A stretch of 64,000 bases of DNA from Ilumatobacteraceae bacterium. GTDB lineage: Bacteria > Actinomycetota > Acidimicrobiia > Acidimicrobiales > Ilumatobacteraceae. The stretch is from positions 124,001 through 188,000 of the forward strand of contig JAWPMO010000001.1 of the NCBI GenBank assembly GCA_033344875.1, given 5' to 3'. A program made the translations under genes and the position numbers. The notes under the pieces were generated by a model. It saw only the letters and a program-made list of their open reading frames with translations, did no database searches and was not told the origin of the DNA. Of this stretch, positions 35,007 through 43,426 are shown piece by piece; position 1 is the first letter of the stretch, and each line of letters opens with the position of its first letter.

Positions 35007-36779
35007 GTGCGAGACGTGACGGTGGCCCGCTGGGCCGCTCGCCGACGACGTCGACCGATCGGCGCAGCGACCGCCGCATTGTTCGCGATCATTGCCGCCG
35101 CGTGCGGCGGTTCGTCGGTCGAGCCGTCGGCTGCATCCACGACCGACCTGGTCGACACCACCGTGCCGAGCACCTCGTCGCCCGCCGCCACGTCGCCAAC
35201 GAGCAGCACCGAAGCCCCGAGCAGCACCGCGAGCGGCACGACGACGTCGGCACCCACCCCCGAACCGCTTCCGGTCGTGATGGTCGAGGTGATCGGCGAC
35301 GAAGAGGTCGTGTTCGACTACTCCGAGCAGGCGTGCGGCGACTTCCAGCGCCCCGACCTGCCGGCACGCGCGTTCCGCAGCGCCGACGGCTCGACCAGCG
35401 TCATCCTCTCGGCGCCCTCCAACACACGCCTCGTCGGCCCGAGCCTCGACGACGTTGCACCCTCGTGCGAGATCATCCGCCCGTCGAGCTACGACCACGA
35501 CCCCGCCGCGCACGCCCACTTCGAGTGGATCGCGGCGGTGTACACCGACGACGGCGAGACGGTTCACGCCGTGATCCACAACGAGTACCACGGCTACGAA
35601 GCGGCACTCGCCGACTCGCGACGAGCCCTCCTGAACGAGTACGGCGACCAGGGCTGGTCGTACCTCGCCCGCACCGGCGCCGGGCCGGTCGAGATGACCC
35701 CGGCCCTGTCGGGCTACCGACACGGCGACACGCTCTGCCTCGTCGACTTCTGGGGTGCCCACCCCGACATCGGGTGCGATGCCGTCCGCCGCTACACCGC
35801 ACCGTCCGACGGCAGGTACGTGATCGACGTCTCGGCTGGACGCGCAGCGACCGGGGGCGACGGCGTGACCGTCACCGTCGTACGTGGCGACGACGTGCTG
35901 CTGTCCGAGGTGCTCGACGACGGCAACCCCGCCGTCGAGCAGCGACTCGACCTCGAACTGACGGCGGGGGAGACCATCGACTTCGTGGTCGTCGCCGGTG
36001 CCGACTCGAGCTTCGACGCCACCGAGTTCGCCGTGGTGATCACGTCGGACGGCGAGGTCTGCACCGGCGACACGTGGGATTGCCAGCAGGTCGAACTGAC
36101 CTCGTCGGTGTCGACCGACGGTGGTGCCACGTTCAGCCCGTCGACGGGAGCATCCGGCGTGATCGCATCACCGGGCGTGCCGTACGAACACGACGTCGGC
36201 CTGTTGGCGATGTGGCAGCCGAGCAACATCGTGCGCCACCCGACCGACGGCCACTTCTACATGCTGTCGCAGTTCGACGATCGTCGCGACCGCGGCGTGC
36301 AGTTCACGTGCCTGCTCCGTACCGACACCATCGACGACCCGTCGTCGTGGCGCGCCTGGGACGGCGACGGGTTCAACCTCTCCTTCGCCGCATCCGCCTA
36401 CGACGGCAACGTCGACGCGCCGGCCGACTGCGCGTCGGTGGTGTCGCCGCCGATCGGTGGCCTGACCTGGAACACCCATCTCGAACGGTTCGTCGCGATC
36501 GGAGGATTCACCAACCACGGCCCGAACGGCCAGTACCTGACCACGTCGACCGATCTCATCACCTGGACCGATCCGGTGTTCATCCAGGCCGCCGAATTCG
36601 TCTACACCGCCGACGCACCGCCGTTCGAGCCCTACGCCACGCTCATCGACCCGGCGAGCGAATCGATGAGCTATGACACCACGGGCGAGACGCCGTACCT
36701 GTACTTCACCCGGATCAACGCCACCGACCCGCTCGACTTCGACCTCGTGCGGGTGCCCCTCCGACTCGACCAGTCGTAG
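35007..36779 (+). CDS. Large secreted lipoprotein, probable beta-propeller
   Basis: The 590-aa precursor has a basic start, a hydrophobic stretch and lipobox AIIAAACGG (Cys about residue 33), then a Ser/Thr-rich linker to about residue 88. Residues 90-360 have strand-rich segments (RYTAPSDGRYVIDVSAG, ETIDFVVVAGADSSFD). Residues 380-590 resemble a glycosidase-like five-bladed propeller or sialidase-like fold (NIVRHPTDGHFYMLSQFD; GGLTWNTHLERFVAIGG; LTTSTDLITWTDPVFI; TPYLYFTRIN). It would be anchored outside the membrane. A carbohydrate-related role is a guess from the fold. Several GTG codons near the start make the N-terminus uncertain by a few residues. Confidence 0.7.
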   Translation: MRDVTVARWAARRRRRPIGAATAALFAIIAAACGGSSVEPSAASTTDLVDTTVPSTSSPAATSPTSSTEAPSSTASGTTTSAPTPEPLPVVMVEVIGDEEVVFDYSEQACGDFQRPDLPARAFRSADGSTSVILSAPSNTRLVGPSLDDVAPSCEIIRPSSYDHDPAAHAHFEWIAAVYTDDGETVHAVIHNEYHGYEAALADSRRALLNEYGDQGWSYLARTGAGPVEMTPALSGYRHGDTLCLVDFWGAHPDIGCDAVRRYTAPSDGRYVIDVSAGRAATGGDGVTVTVVRGDDVLLSEVLDDGNPAVEQRLDLELTAGETIDFVVVAGADSSFDATEFAVVITSDGEVCTGDTWDCQQVELTSSVSTDGGATFSPSTGASGVIASPGVPYEHDVGLLAMWQPSNIVRHPTDGHFYMLSQFDDRRDRGVQFTCLLRTDTIDDPSSWRAWDGDGFNLSFAASAYDGNVDAPADCASVVSPPIGGLTWNTHLERFVAIGGFTNHGPNGQYLTTSTDLITWTDPVFIQAAEFVYTADAPPFEPYATLIDPASESMSYDTTGETPYLYFTRINATDPLDFDLVRVPLRLDQS

Positions 36780-36912
36780 GGCCCGTCATCGGGTCGGTGT
36801 CGGCACGGTCCGGTCGTCGAACCTCACCGCCCGTTCGAGGTCGCACCGACGCGTCGGCGTCGGTGGGGTACCTGTCCCGGGCGGTGCCCGCGACCAGACG
36901 ATCAGGCGAAAA

Positions 36913-37908
36913 TCAGGCGGAGCGGTCGCCGGCGAGGTGGAGGTCGGCCAGGGTGCCGACCGCGGTGCGACCGTCGTCGGTGACGGTCAGGATCTCGGCG
37001 CCCGCGTCGGTGACGAGCACGGTGTGTTCGAACTGGGCCGACGGCCGATTGTCGTCGACGTGTTCGGTCCAGCCGTCGTCGGCCTGGTGAAAGCCGGGGC
37101 GGCCCGTGAGGAGCATCGGTTCGACCGTCAACGTCATGCCCGGCACCACGACGGCCTCGTCGCGCCGGTCGACGCAGTGGTGCACGTGCGGGTCGGCGTG
37201 GAACGTCCGACCGATGCCGTGCCCGCCGTACTCGGCGACGACCCGGTACCCACGGGACGTCGAGAACGTCTCGATCGCATGGGCGACGTTCTGGAGCGGC
37301 TCGAACGGTCGGATCGCGGCGATACCTCGCAGCGTCGCCTCCCTGGTCGTCTCGACGAGGCCGACCATCGCCGGCGTCGGTGTGCCCACGTGGAACGTCG
37401 CCGAGTTGTCGCCGTGCATCCCGTCGATGAATGCGGTGACGTCGATGTTGACGATGTCGCCGTCTTCGAGCGGGCGGTCGTCGGGGATGCCGTGGCAGAT
37501 CACGCCGTTGACCGACGTGCAGATCGACTTGGTGTACCCGTGGTAATGCAGGGTGCTCGGGTAGGCGCCGAGCTCGATGTAGGTCTGGTGGGCGATCTCG
37601 TCGAGCTCCTCGGTGGTCCGGCCGACTTCGACGTGTTCGCCGGTGCGCAGCAACACCTCGGCGCCCACCGCGCATGCGTGACGCATCCGGACGAGCGACT
37701 CGGCGTCGTGGATCTGGGGTGTCCGTGGCGTCGAGATGCGTCCGGTCGTGACGTAGTCGGGGCGCTCGATGTGGTCGGGGACCGGTCGGGGTGGCGTGAC
37801 GTTGCCGATGCGAACCGGTGGGTGGTCGAGTGCACGGCGATCGCCGTGGCAGCGCTTGTACTTGGCGCCGGTGCCACACCAGCAGGGATCGTTCGCCTTC
37901 GGCTTCAT
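36913..37908 (-). CDS. map: Methionine aminopeptidase, type I with SEC-C zinc motif
   Basis: The enzyme removes the initiator Met from nascent proteins. The 331-aa form has an N-terminal SEC-C motif (NDPCWCGTGAKYKRCHG), as in MetAP-Ic proteins, where it is thought to help ribosome association. The peptidase domain keeps its metal ligands: Asp in NIDVTAFIDGMHGDNS (two), His in GGHGIGRTFHADPHV, Glu in TLTVEPMLL and Glu in AQFEHTVLV. The start at 37908 is supported by TAGACT 7 nt upstream (leaderless). It is divergent from a small HTH gene. Confidence 0.95.
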   Translation of the reverse strand: MKPKANDPCWCGTGAKYKRCHGDRRALDHPPVRIGNVTPPRPVPDHIERPDYVTTGRISTPRTPQIHDAESLVRMRHACAVGAEVLLRTGEHVEVGRTTEELDEIAHQTYIELGAYPSTLHYHGYTKSICTSVNGVICHGIPDDRPLEDGDIVNIDVTAFIDGMHGDNSATFHVGTPTPAMVGLVETTREATLRGIAAIRPFEPLQNVAHAIETFSTSRGYRVVAEYGGHGIGRTFHADPHVHHCVDRRDEAVVVPGMTLTVEPMLLTGRPGFHQADDGWTEHVDDNRPSAQFEHTVLVTDAGAEILTVTDDGRTAVGTLADLHLAGDRSA

Positions 37909-37915
37909 CCGAGGC

Positions 37916-37969
37916 AGTCTATGGGCGTAGACGCGAGGTGTCTACGGGGTGAGACAACAGGGCTAGATT
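37916..37969. promoter_or_regulatory. Divergent leaderless promoters with a shared inverted repeat
   Basis: A -10-like TAGACT reads leftward (37921-37916) 7 nt before the aminopeptidase start, and TAGATT (37964-37969) reads rightward 6 nt before the HTH start. Between them TGTCT (37939-37943) and AGACA (37952-37956) form a 5-bp inverted repeat with an 8-bp spacer, close to the -35 position of the rightward promoter. It may be the operator of the HTH protein (inference). Confidence 0.45.
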
Positions 37970-37975
37970 GTGTGC

Positions 37976-38176
37976 ATGGCGCCCATGGTGAACACCGAAG
38001 AGCTGATCGACTCGCGGGAACTCGCGTCGCTGCTCGGTCTGGCGCACGCCAACAGCGTCAGCCTGTATCAGCGTCGCTATGCGGACATGCCCCGCCCGGT
38101 CGTCGATCTCGGCAACGGTCGACCGCGACTCTGGCTGCGCCCCGCCATCGTCGAATGGATGGAATCCCGCCGCTGA
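37976..38176 (+). CDS. Small HTH DNA-binding protein (AlpA/excisionase-like)
   Basis: The product of 66 aa is little more than one winged helix: LIDSRELASLLGLAHANSVSLYQRRYADMPRPVVDLGNGRPRLWLRPAIVEWMESRR, that is, a recognition helix followed by a beta-wing. Such proteins act as excisionases or as small transcription regulators. The ATG at 37976 is favoured by TAGATT at leaderless distance; ATG 37985 is possible. No integrase neighbours it, so a regulator of its own divergent promoter region or of the clpP genes downstream is more likely. Confidence 0.7.
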   Translation: MAPMVNTEELIDSRELASLLGLAHANSVSLYQRRYADMPRPVVDLGNGRPRLWLRPAIVEWMESRR

Positions 38177-38287
38177 CGCACTGATCACCGCGCGATCAAT
38201 CCGGGGGACGGTCGACGACGAAGGTCTCGCCGCCGCCGATCCGTCGAACGACGGCTGTCGACGATCGCCGTTCTGCCCGAGCTCACG

Positions 38288-38306
38288 TTTCTGCCTGCGG
38301 CAGAAA
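38288..38306. promoter_or_regulatory. Perfect palindromic operator before the clpP pair (PopR-type site)
   Basis: TTTCTGCC (38288-38295) and GGCAGAAA (38299-38306) form a perfect 8-bp inverted repeat with a 3-bp spacer, 39 bp before the clpP start. As I recall it, the site bound by the activator PopR upstream of clpP3-clpP4 in Streptomyces is TTCTGCC-N3-GGCAGAA, which this contains exactly. A PopR/ClgR-like gene lies just downstream of the clpP pair. Confidence 0.75.
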
Positions 38307-38344
38307 GGTGCATCACCACCACGTCCCGCGGCGACGCTGGCGGG

Positions 38345-38962
38345 ATGACCCTTGCTGCTGCCCGACCGTTGTCCGACCGGTTGCTCGATGCGCGGATCCT
38401 CATGCTCGCCGACGAGGTGTCGGACGAGTCCGCCCACCGGCTGATCACCGAACTCCTGGCGCTCTCCGCCGACGACCCCGACTCCGACATCTGCCTGTTC
38501 ATCAACTCGCCCGGCGGCTCGGTGCTCGCCGGTCTCGCCGTCTACGACGTGATGCAGTTGATCCCGAACGACGTCGTCACCGTCGCCACCGGCCTGGCCG
38601 CGAGCATGGGGCAGGTGCTGCTGTGCGCCGGCGCGGCGGGTAAACGGTTCGCGCTCCCGAACGCGCAGGTGTTGATGCACGAAGGGTCGGCAGGGATCGG
38701 GGGAGCGGCGGCCGACGTGGAGATCCAGGCCGCCAACCTCGTGGCCACGCTCGACCGGATGCGCTCGATCATCGCCCGGCACACCGACACCCCGATCGAG
38801 CAGGTCGTCGACGACGTCGGCCGCGACCGGTGGTTCGACGCGGAACAGGCACTCGAGTACGGCTTCGTCGACCACATCGTCCACTCGCTCGACGAGGTGT
38901 TGCCGCGACGAGTGGTCCGGCGGGTCGGCCTGGCATCGGGTGTGCAGGGGAGTGCGGCATGA
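38345..38962 (+). CDS. clpP: ClpP-family protease, catalytically complete subunit
   Basis: This 205-aa self-compartmentalising serine protease subunit has the full triad by alignment to E. coli ClpP: Ser87 in GLAASMGQ, His112 in VLMHEGSAG and Asp161 in [15 protein letters not shown]. The handle helix and oligomer contacts ([19 protein letters not shown]) are intact. The overlap with the next clpP gene (ATGA) predicts a hetero-oligomer. The palindrome at 38288 suggests conditional expression by a PopR-like activator, so this is probably an accessory pair and not the housekeeping ClpP1P2. Confidence 0.92.
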   Translation: MTLAAARPLSDRLLDARILMLADEVSDESAHRLITELLALSADDPDSDICLFINSPGGSVLAGLAVYDVMQLIPNDVVTVATGLAASMGQVLLCAGAAGKRFALPNAQVLMHEGSAGIGGAAADVEIQAANLVATLDRMRSIIARHTDTPIEQVVDDVGRDRWFDAEQALEYGFVDHIVHSLDEVLPRRVVRRVGLASGVQGSAA

Positions 38963-39597
38963 GCAGCTACACGATCCCCACCGTCATCGAGACGACCCCG
39001 CGCGGTGAACGCGTCACCGACATCTACAGCCGGCTCCTCGGCGACCGGATCATCTTCATCGGCACGCCGATCGACGACGGCGTCGCCAACGTGGTGATCG
39101 CACAACTGCTCCACCTCGCCGCTGTGCAACCCGACCACGACATCCACCTCTACATCAACTCGCCGGGCGGGTCGTTCACCGCGATGCTGGCGATCTACGA
39201 CACGATGCAGTTCGTCGCACCCGACGTCGCCACGCTGTGCGTCGGCCAGGCAGCCTCTTCGGCGGCCGTGCTGTTGGCCGCCGGAGCCCCTGGCAAGCGG
39301 GCCGTCCTCGAACACGCCAGGGTGTTGCTCGATCAACCACACGCCGACGGCCGGCGCGGGTCGATGAGCGACCTGGCGCTCGAAGCAGCCGAACTGGCCA
39401 GGGTCCGTGGCGAGATGGAGTCGTTGCTCGCCCGCCACACCGGCCGATCGGTCGCCGACGTCCGAGCCGACACCGACCGGGCGTTGGTGCTGGCCGGCGC
39501 GGAGGCCGTCGCCTACGGCGCGGCGGACGTGGTGCCCGCCGCGAACTCAGGCGGCCAGCTGGAAACGGGTCGTGCGCTGACCCCGAACACCATCTGA
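38959..39597 (+). CDS. ClpP-like subunit with degenerate catalytic triad
   Basis: The 212-aa protein keeps the ClpP fold motifs ([40 protein letters not shown]) and the nucleophile Ser100. Aligned to E. coli ClpP, the catalytic His in VMIHQP is Asp125 here ([10 protein letters not shown]), and the catalytic Asp in TERDRFLSAPEA is Ala175 ([12 protein letters not shown]). It should therefore be proteolytically inactive and act as a structural or adaptor-docking ring with the upstream subunit. The gene overlaps its partner by 4 nt at the start and the convergent regulator gene by 51 nt at the end. Confidence 0.9.
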   Translation: MSSYTIPTVIETTPRGERVTDIYSRLLGDRIIFIGTPIDDGVANVVIAQLLHLAAVQPDHDIHLYINSPGGSFTAMLAIYDTMQFVAPDVATLCVGQAASSAAVLLAAGAPGKRAVLEHARVLLDQPHADGRRGSMSDLALEAAELARVRGEMESLLARHTGRSVADVRADTDRALVLAGAEAVAYGAADVVPAANSGGQLETGRALTPNTI

Positions 39598-39987
39598 ACG
39601 CGCCGCCGACTCGATCCGGTGTTGGACCGAGCGGCCCTCGATGCGGAGGCGCTCGGCGGACCGTTCGAGGATCTCGACGAGCGGCAGATCGAGTGCCGTG
39701 CCGATCGCATCCAAGACGTCGGAGGACACCTCCTTGCGGCCACGCTCGACCTCTGACAGGTAGGGCAGCGACACGGCGGCCTCGTCGGCCACGTCGGCCA
39801 GGGTGCGCTCCTGGCGCTGCCGTTCGTCGCGCAGCACGTCACCGATGACGTCACGGAGGCGGGGTGGGTCGACATCGACCTGCGTCGCGACGGGTGGCCG
39901 GTTGGAGGGGAACCGCAGGACCGTCGCTCCCGAGCCGCGGGACCGCTCGGATTCGGGTACCGTCCGATCGCTCGCTCCCTCGCTCAC
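39547..39987 (-). CDS. XRE-family regulator of PopR/ClgR type
   Basis: The 146-aa protein has an N-terminal tail and then a Cro/XRE helix-turn-helix of ClgR type: [60 protein letters not shown]. ClgR and PopR activate clp genes in actinobacteria and are themselves Clp substrates. The C-terminus here is QLAA, and C-terminal alanines are what marks PopR for degradation, as I recall it. The gene converges on and overlaps the clpP pair, whose promoter has the palindrome at 38288-38306. A feedback loop, with Clp destroying its own activator, is the expected wiring. Confidence 0.85.
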   Translation of the reverse strand: MSEGASDRTVPESERSRGSGATVLRFPSNRPPVATQVDVDPPRLRDVIGDVLRDERQRQERTLADVADEAAVSLPYLSEVERGRKEVSSDVLDAIGTALDLPLVEILERSAERLRIEGRSVQHRIESAARSDGVRGQRTTRFQLAA

Positions 39988-40085
39988 GACCGTGACGCTA
40001 CACCGATCGCGACCGACGGGTCATCGCTGCTCGCTCCTGCAGGGGCCGCCGATCGACCCTGGAGTACGGCCGCCGAGCCCGATGC

Positions 40086-41102
40086 TCAGGCGTCGCCGGC
40101 GATGTCGACACGACGACCGGTCGCCGCCGAATCCATGACCGCCGCGATGGAGCGGACGGTTGCGAGCCCACCGAGCAGGTCGCAGGGTGGGGTCGCGGTT
40201 CCCGCGGCGACGTCGAGGAACGTCTGCGCCTGGCTGGCGAGCCAGCGACGATGCGGGTCGTGACTCGTGCTCACCGTGGCCCAGGTGCCGTTCGGTCCGG
40301 AGGACCGGGACAGCGTGTCGCCGTACAGATCGAGACGCAGTGAGCCGGCCGTGCCGTGCACGGTGATGATGAACTCGAAGAGCTCCTGGTGGTGGCCGAT
40401 CGAGTACACCGCCATCACGGGACCGTGACGCCCCACCATGTGCACGGTGTCGGGGACGTCGACGTCGCCGAGCACGTAGTTGTCGGTGTCGGCCGAGACC
40501 TCGGTCATGGGACCGAGCATCCATTCGCCCATGTTGACCGAGTGGGTGAGGATGTCGTAGACGACGCCACCACCCGTGGCCAGATCGGCGTAGTAGGTGT
40601 CTGCGTAGTCGGGTCGGACGGTCGGTTGGTGGGCGCCGCGCATCGACACGAACTGGATCGGTGTTCCGATGTCGCCCGACAGCACCCGGTCACGCAGTTC
40701 GATGACGAGGTCGCTGCTGATCAGCGGGTATGCGACCATCACCGGTACGCCGGATGCCCTGCACTCCTCGGCCCACTCGGCGACACCGTCGGGGACGAGG
40801 GTGAGTGGCTTCTCCATGAGGAGAGGGAACCCGGCAGCGGTGACGCGTCGGCCGACAGCGAGATGCGTGTGGGCCGGCGTCGCGACGACGACGCCGTCCC
40901 ACGATCCGTCGAGCGCGGCATCGAGATCCGTGACCAGACCGACGTCGGGTGCCATCTCCGCGATCTCTGCCAGCTGCGCGTCGTCGGTATCGCACATCGA
41001 GATCGCGATCGAGGTGTGCTGTGTCCTGAGGGACGAGAAGGCTTCGAGGTGGCGGCGGCCCATGAGGCCGGCGCCGACGATGAGGACGTGGTGGTCGGTC
41101 AC
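40086..41102 (-). CDS. Gfo/Idh/MocA-family oxidoreductase
   Basis: The 338-aa NAD(P)-dependent enzyme has the Rossmann motif VLIVGAGLMGRRHLEAF, the MEKPLTL motif (Glu-Lys-Pro) near residue 89 and the C-terminal alpha/beta domain with GGGVVYDILTHSVNMGEWMLG, carrying Asp and His in the usual catalytic helix. Family members oxidise or reduce sugars and inositols; the substrate here is unknown. The GTG at 41102 is preceded by AAGGAAG at proper distance, which decides the start over longer in-frame options. Confidence 0.88.
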   Translation of the reverse strand: MTDHHVLIVGAGLMGRRHLEAFSSLRTQHTSIAISMCDTDDAQLAEIAEMAPDVGLVTDLDAALDGSWDGVVVATPAHTHLAVGRRVTAAGFPLLMEKPLTLVPDGVAEWAEECRASGVPVMVAYPLISSDLVIELRDRVLSGDIGTPIQFVSMRGAHQPTVRPDYADTYYADLATGGGVVYDILTHSVNMGEWMLGPMTEVSADTDNYVLGDVDVPDTVHMVGRHGPVMAVYSIGHHQELFEFIITVHGTAGSLRLDLYGDTLSRSSGPNGTWATVSTSHDPHRRWLASQAQTFLDVAAGTATPPCDLLGGLATVRSIAAVMDSAATGRRVDIAGDA

Positions 41103-41423
41103 ATGGGCTTCCTTGGGTCGAGGGGCGGGTTTCCGGCTCGGCACGGGCGTTCTCGGCGAGGAGTTCCTCGCCCGGAGCGCTCGTTGCGAATCATGTGACC
41201 CTGTCGCCGGCGGCATTGTCGCGCCCCAGTCGCGCCGCGCTCCAGGGTCAGTGCCGGTTGCGGCGGATCGCTCGCTTCGTGGGCCGCGGCGGCGACGCTA
41301 GCCGAACAGGCACCCCGCCAGAAGGGCCCCGCCTCCGGCTATAGTAGAGATCCCTATTGGTTTGGTGACCGAAAGGCGTGGGCTCCGGCTCACGCCTTGT
41401 TTTGTGAAAGGAGGCGAATCGAC
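41103..41423. other. Intergenic leader region of the rimP-nusA operon
   Basis: This 321-bp divergent gap holds a -10-like TATAGT (41340-41345) without a convincing -35, a terminator-like hairpin (41373-41398), and the rimP ribosome binding site AAAGGAGG (41407-41414). The upstream 230 bp show no supported gene or RNA. Confidence 0.5.
41373..41398 (+). terminator. Attenuator-like hairpin in the rimP-nusA leader
   Basis: AAGGCGTG (41373-41380) pairs perfectly with CACGCCTT (41391-41398) around a 10-nt loop and is followed by GTTTTGTG. It lies between the presumed promoter and the rimP Shine-Dalgarno, so it could attenuate the operon, a plausible way for NusA to control its own synthesis. Function is inferred. 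Confidence 0.5.
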
Positions 41424-42020
41424 ATGACCGACAGTCCCGTACTCCAACGAGTCCGCGAGCTGATCGAACCGATCGCCTCCGACCTCGACCTCGACCTCTA
41501 CGACCTCGAACAACGGGGCGGCACGCTGCGGGTCACGATCGACACGCCCCCCGGTTCCGAGGGCGGCGTCGACATGGACAAGCTCGCACTGGCGACCCGT
41601 CTGATCTCTCGCGAGATGGACCACCACGACCCGATGCCCGGCCGGTACACGCTCGAGGTCACGAGCCCGGGTGTCGAGCGCACGTTGCGCACTCCCGCCC
41701 ATTTTCAGCGCGAGATCGGCAAGACGATCAACGTGCGTCTCGCCGACACCAATGCCGAGCAGCGTCGCTTCGAAGGTGTGCTCGTCGCCGCCGACGACAC
41801 GACCGCGACGGTCCGTCTCGACGATGCCGACCTGACCGAACAGGTCGTCGCGCTCGCCGACATCGACCGCGCCCGAACCGTGTTCGTGTGGGGACCGCAG
41901 CCCAAGCCGGGCGGCAAGGGTGCCCCGAAGAAGAAGCAGAAGAGCACCAAGAGCAAGTCGCCGCAGCCCTCGAAGTCGGGCGCGCAGCAATCGTCGGATT
42001 CGAAGAAGGAGCCATCGTGA
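41424..42020 (+). CDS. rimP: Ribosome maturation factor RimP
   Basis: RimP helps 30S subunit maturation. The 198-aa protein has the family core: LYDLEQRGGTLRVTIDTPPGSEGGVDMDKLALATRLISREMD and GRYTLEVTSPGVERTLRTPAHFQREIGKTINVRL. The C-terminal 45 residues are a Lys/Ser/Pro-rich tail (KKKQKSTKSKSPQPSKS) not needed for the fold. AAAGGAGG precedes the ATG. It opens the classical rimP-nusA-ylxR-infB operon and overlaps nusA by GTGA. Confidence 0.95.
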   Translation: MTDSPVLQRVRELIEPIASDLDLDLYDLEQRGGTLRVTIDTPPGSEGGVDMDKLALATRLISREMDHHDPMPGRYTLEVTSPGVERTLRTPAHFQREIGKTINVRLADTNAEQRRFEGVLVAADDTTATVRLDDADLTEQVVALADIDRARTVFVWGPQPKPGGKGAPKKKQKSTKSKSPQPSKSGAQQSSDSKKEPS

Positions 42021-43426
42021 GCAATCTCGACATGAGCGAAGCCATTCGCCTCCTCGCCCAGGAGAAGGGCATGTCGGAGGACGATCTCCTCCACGTACTC
42101 GTCGACGCGTTGGCGAGCGCCTACAAGCGCCGTCCCGGCGCGGCCGACGAGGTCGTCGTCGAGGTCAATCCGACCACGATGACCTTCTCCTTCACCGCCT
42201 ACGACCTCGACGAGGACGGCAACTGGGTCAACGAGCGCGACGACACGCCCGACAAGGAAGACCTCGGACGCATCGCCGCCCAGACCTTCCGTCAGGTGAT
42301 GAGCCAGCGCATCCGCGAAGTTGAGCGCGATCGCAAGTTCGAGGAGTACGCGAACCGCGAGGGCGACATCGTCACCGGCATCATCCAGCAGACCGACACG
42401 CGCTACACGCTGCTCGACCTCGGCCGGGTCGAAGCCCTGCTGCCGCAGGCCGAGCAGGTCCCGTACGAGCGCCCCAACCCGGGTGACCGTGCGAAGGCCT
42501 ACATCGTCGAGGTCCGCAAGACCGCCAAGGGCCCGCAGATCGTCGTGTCCCGCACGCATCCGGGTCTCATCAAGCGCCTCTTCGAACTCGAGGTGCCCGA
42601 GATCGCCGACGGCATCGTCGAGATCAAGGCATGCGCCCGTGAACCAGGGCACCGCACGAAGATCGCCGTCTGGTCGAACGACCACAACGTCGACCCGGTC
42701 GGTGCCTGCGTCGGTGCACGCGGTGCTCGCGTCCGCATGGTCGTCAACGAGTTGCGAGGCGAGAAGATCGACATCGTGCCGTTCAGCGAAGACCTTGCCG
42801 ACATGGTCGCCAAGGCGCTGTCGCCGGCCAAGGTCAACCAGGTCAACATCTCCGAAGATGGCACCGCCGCCGACGTGATCGTGCCCGACCACCAGCTCAG
42901 CCTGGCGATCGGCCGCGAGGGTCAGAACGCTCGTCTGTCCGCTCGCCTCACCGGCGTGCGTGTCGACATCCGATCCGAGACGCAGGTCGCCGAGGGCGTC
43001 CCCGCCGGGAGCTACCTCGACGACCACGTCGAGTACGCCGAGGGCGAGTGGAAAGAGAACGAAGCCGGCGAAATGGAATGGCACGCCGCCGATGGCAGCG
43101 TGATCAGCCAGGCCGACTGGATCGCTCAGACCGAAGGCGGCGCAACCGACGATGCTGCTGCCGAGTCGACCGATGACGCTGCTGCCGAGTCGACCGACGA
43201 TGCTGCTGCCGAGTCGACCGACGATGCTGCTGCCGAGTCGACCGATGACGCTGCTGCCGAGTCGACCGACGATGCTGCTGCCGAGTCGACCGACGATGCT
43301 GCTGCCGAGTCGACCGATGACGCTGCTGCCGAGTCGACCGACGATGCTGCTGCCGAGTCGACCGCCGACGACACCGAGCCGGAGGCCGCCGCTTCCGCCG
43401 AGGGTGAGGATGACGCAGCCGGGTGA
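42017..43426 (+). CDS. nusA: Transcription termination/antitermination factor NusA
   Basis: NusA binds RNA polymerase and modulates pausing, termination and antitermination. The 469-aa protein has the N-terminal polymerase-binding domain (DMSEAIRLLAQEKGMSEDDLLHVLVDALASAYKRR), an S1 domain (GDIVTGIIQQTDTRYTLLDLG) and two KH domains (HNVDPVGACVGARGARVRMVVNELRGEKIDIV; HQLSLAIGREGQNARLSARLTG). The C-terminal 100 residues are replaced by an acidic tail with nine DDAAAEST repeats. GTG start overlaps the rimP stop; the end overlaps ylxR by 17 nt. Confidence 0.96.
   Translation: MSNLDMSEAIRLLAQEKGMSEDDLLHVLVDALASAYKRRPGAADEVVVEVNPTTMTFSFTAYDLDEDGNWVNERDDTPDKEDLGRIAAQTFRQVMSQRIREVERDRKFEEYANREGDIVTGIIQQTDTRYTLLDLGRVEALLPQAEQVPYERPNPGDRAKAYIVEVRKTAKGPQIVVSRTHPGLIKRLFELEVPEIADGIVEIKACAREPGHRTKIAVWSNDHNVDPVGACVGARGARVRMVVNELRGEKIDIVPFSEDLADMVAKALSPAKVNQVNISEDGTAADVIVPDHQLSLAIGREGQNARLSARLTGVRVDIRSETQVAEGVPAGSYLDDHVEYAEGEWKENEAGEMEWHAADGSVISQADWIAQTEGGATDDAAAESTDDAAAESTDDAAAESTDDAAAESTDDAAAESTDDAAAESTDDAAAESTDDAAAESTDDAAAESTADDTEPEAAASAEGEDDAAG
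43147..43365 (+). repeat. Nine 24-bp tandem repeats in the 3' end of nusA
   Basis: Nine copies of the unit encoding TDDAAAES follow each other without spacers, differing only by synonymous changes (GACGATGCT or GATGACGCT). The array is in frame and can change length by whole units without disturbing nusA. Confidence 0.92.

Noticed and set aside
34777-35019. 80-codon plus-strand frame in the divergent gap
   Set aside because: No ribosome binding site, no similarity, composition like non-coding DNA, and it overlaps the start of the lipoprotein gene.
37976-38176. Small HTH gene as the excisionase of an integrated element
   Set aside because: No integrase, attachment repeats or foreign composition nearby; map and clpP genes around it look chromosomal.
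43147-43365. CRISPR-like array
   Set aside because: The nine 24-bp units are directly adjacent, with no spacers, and are in frame inside nusA.
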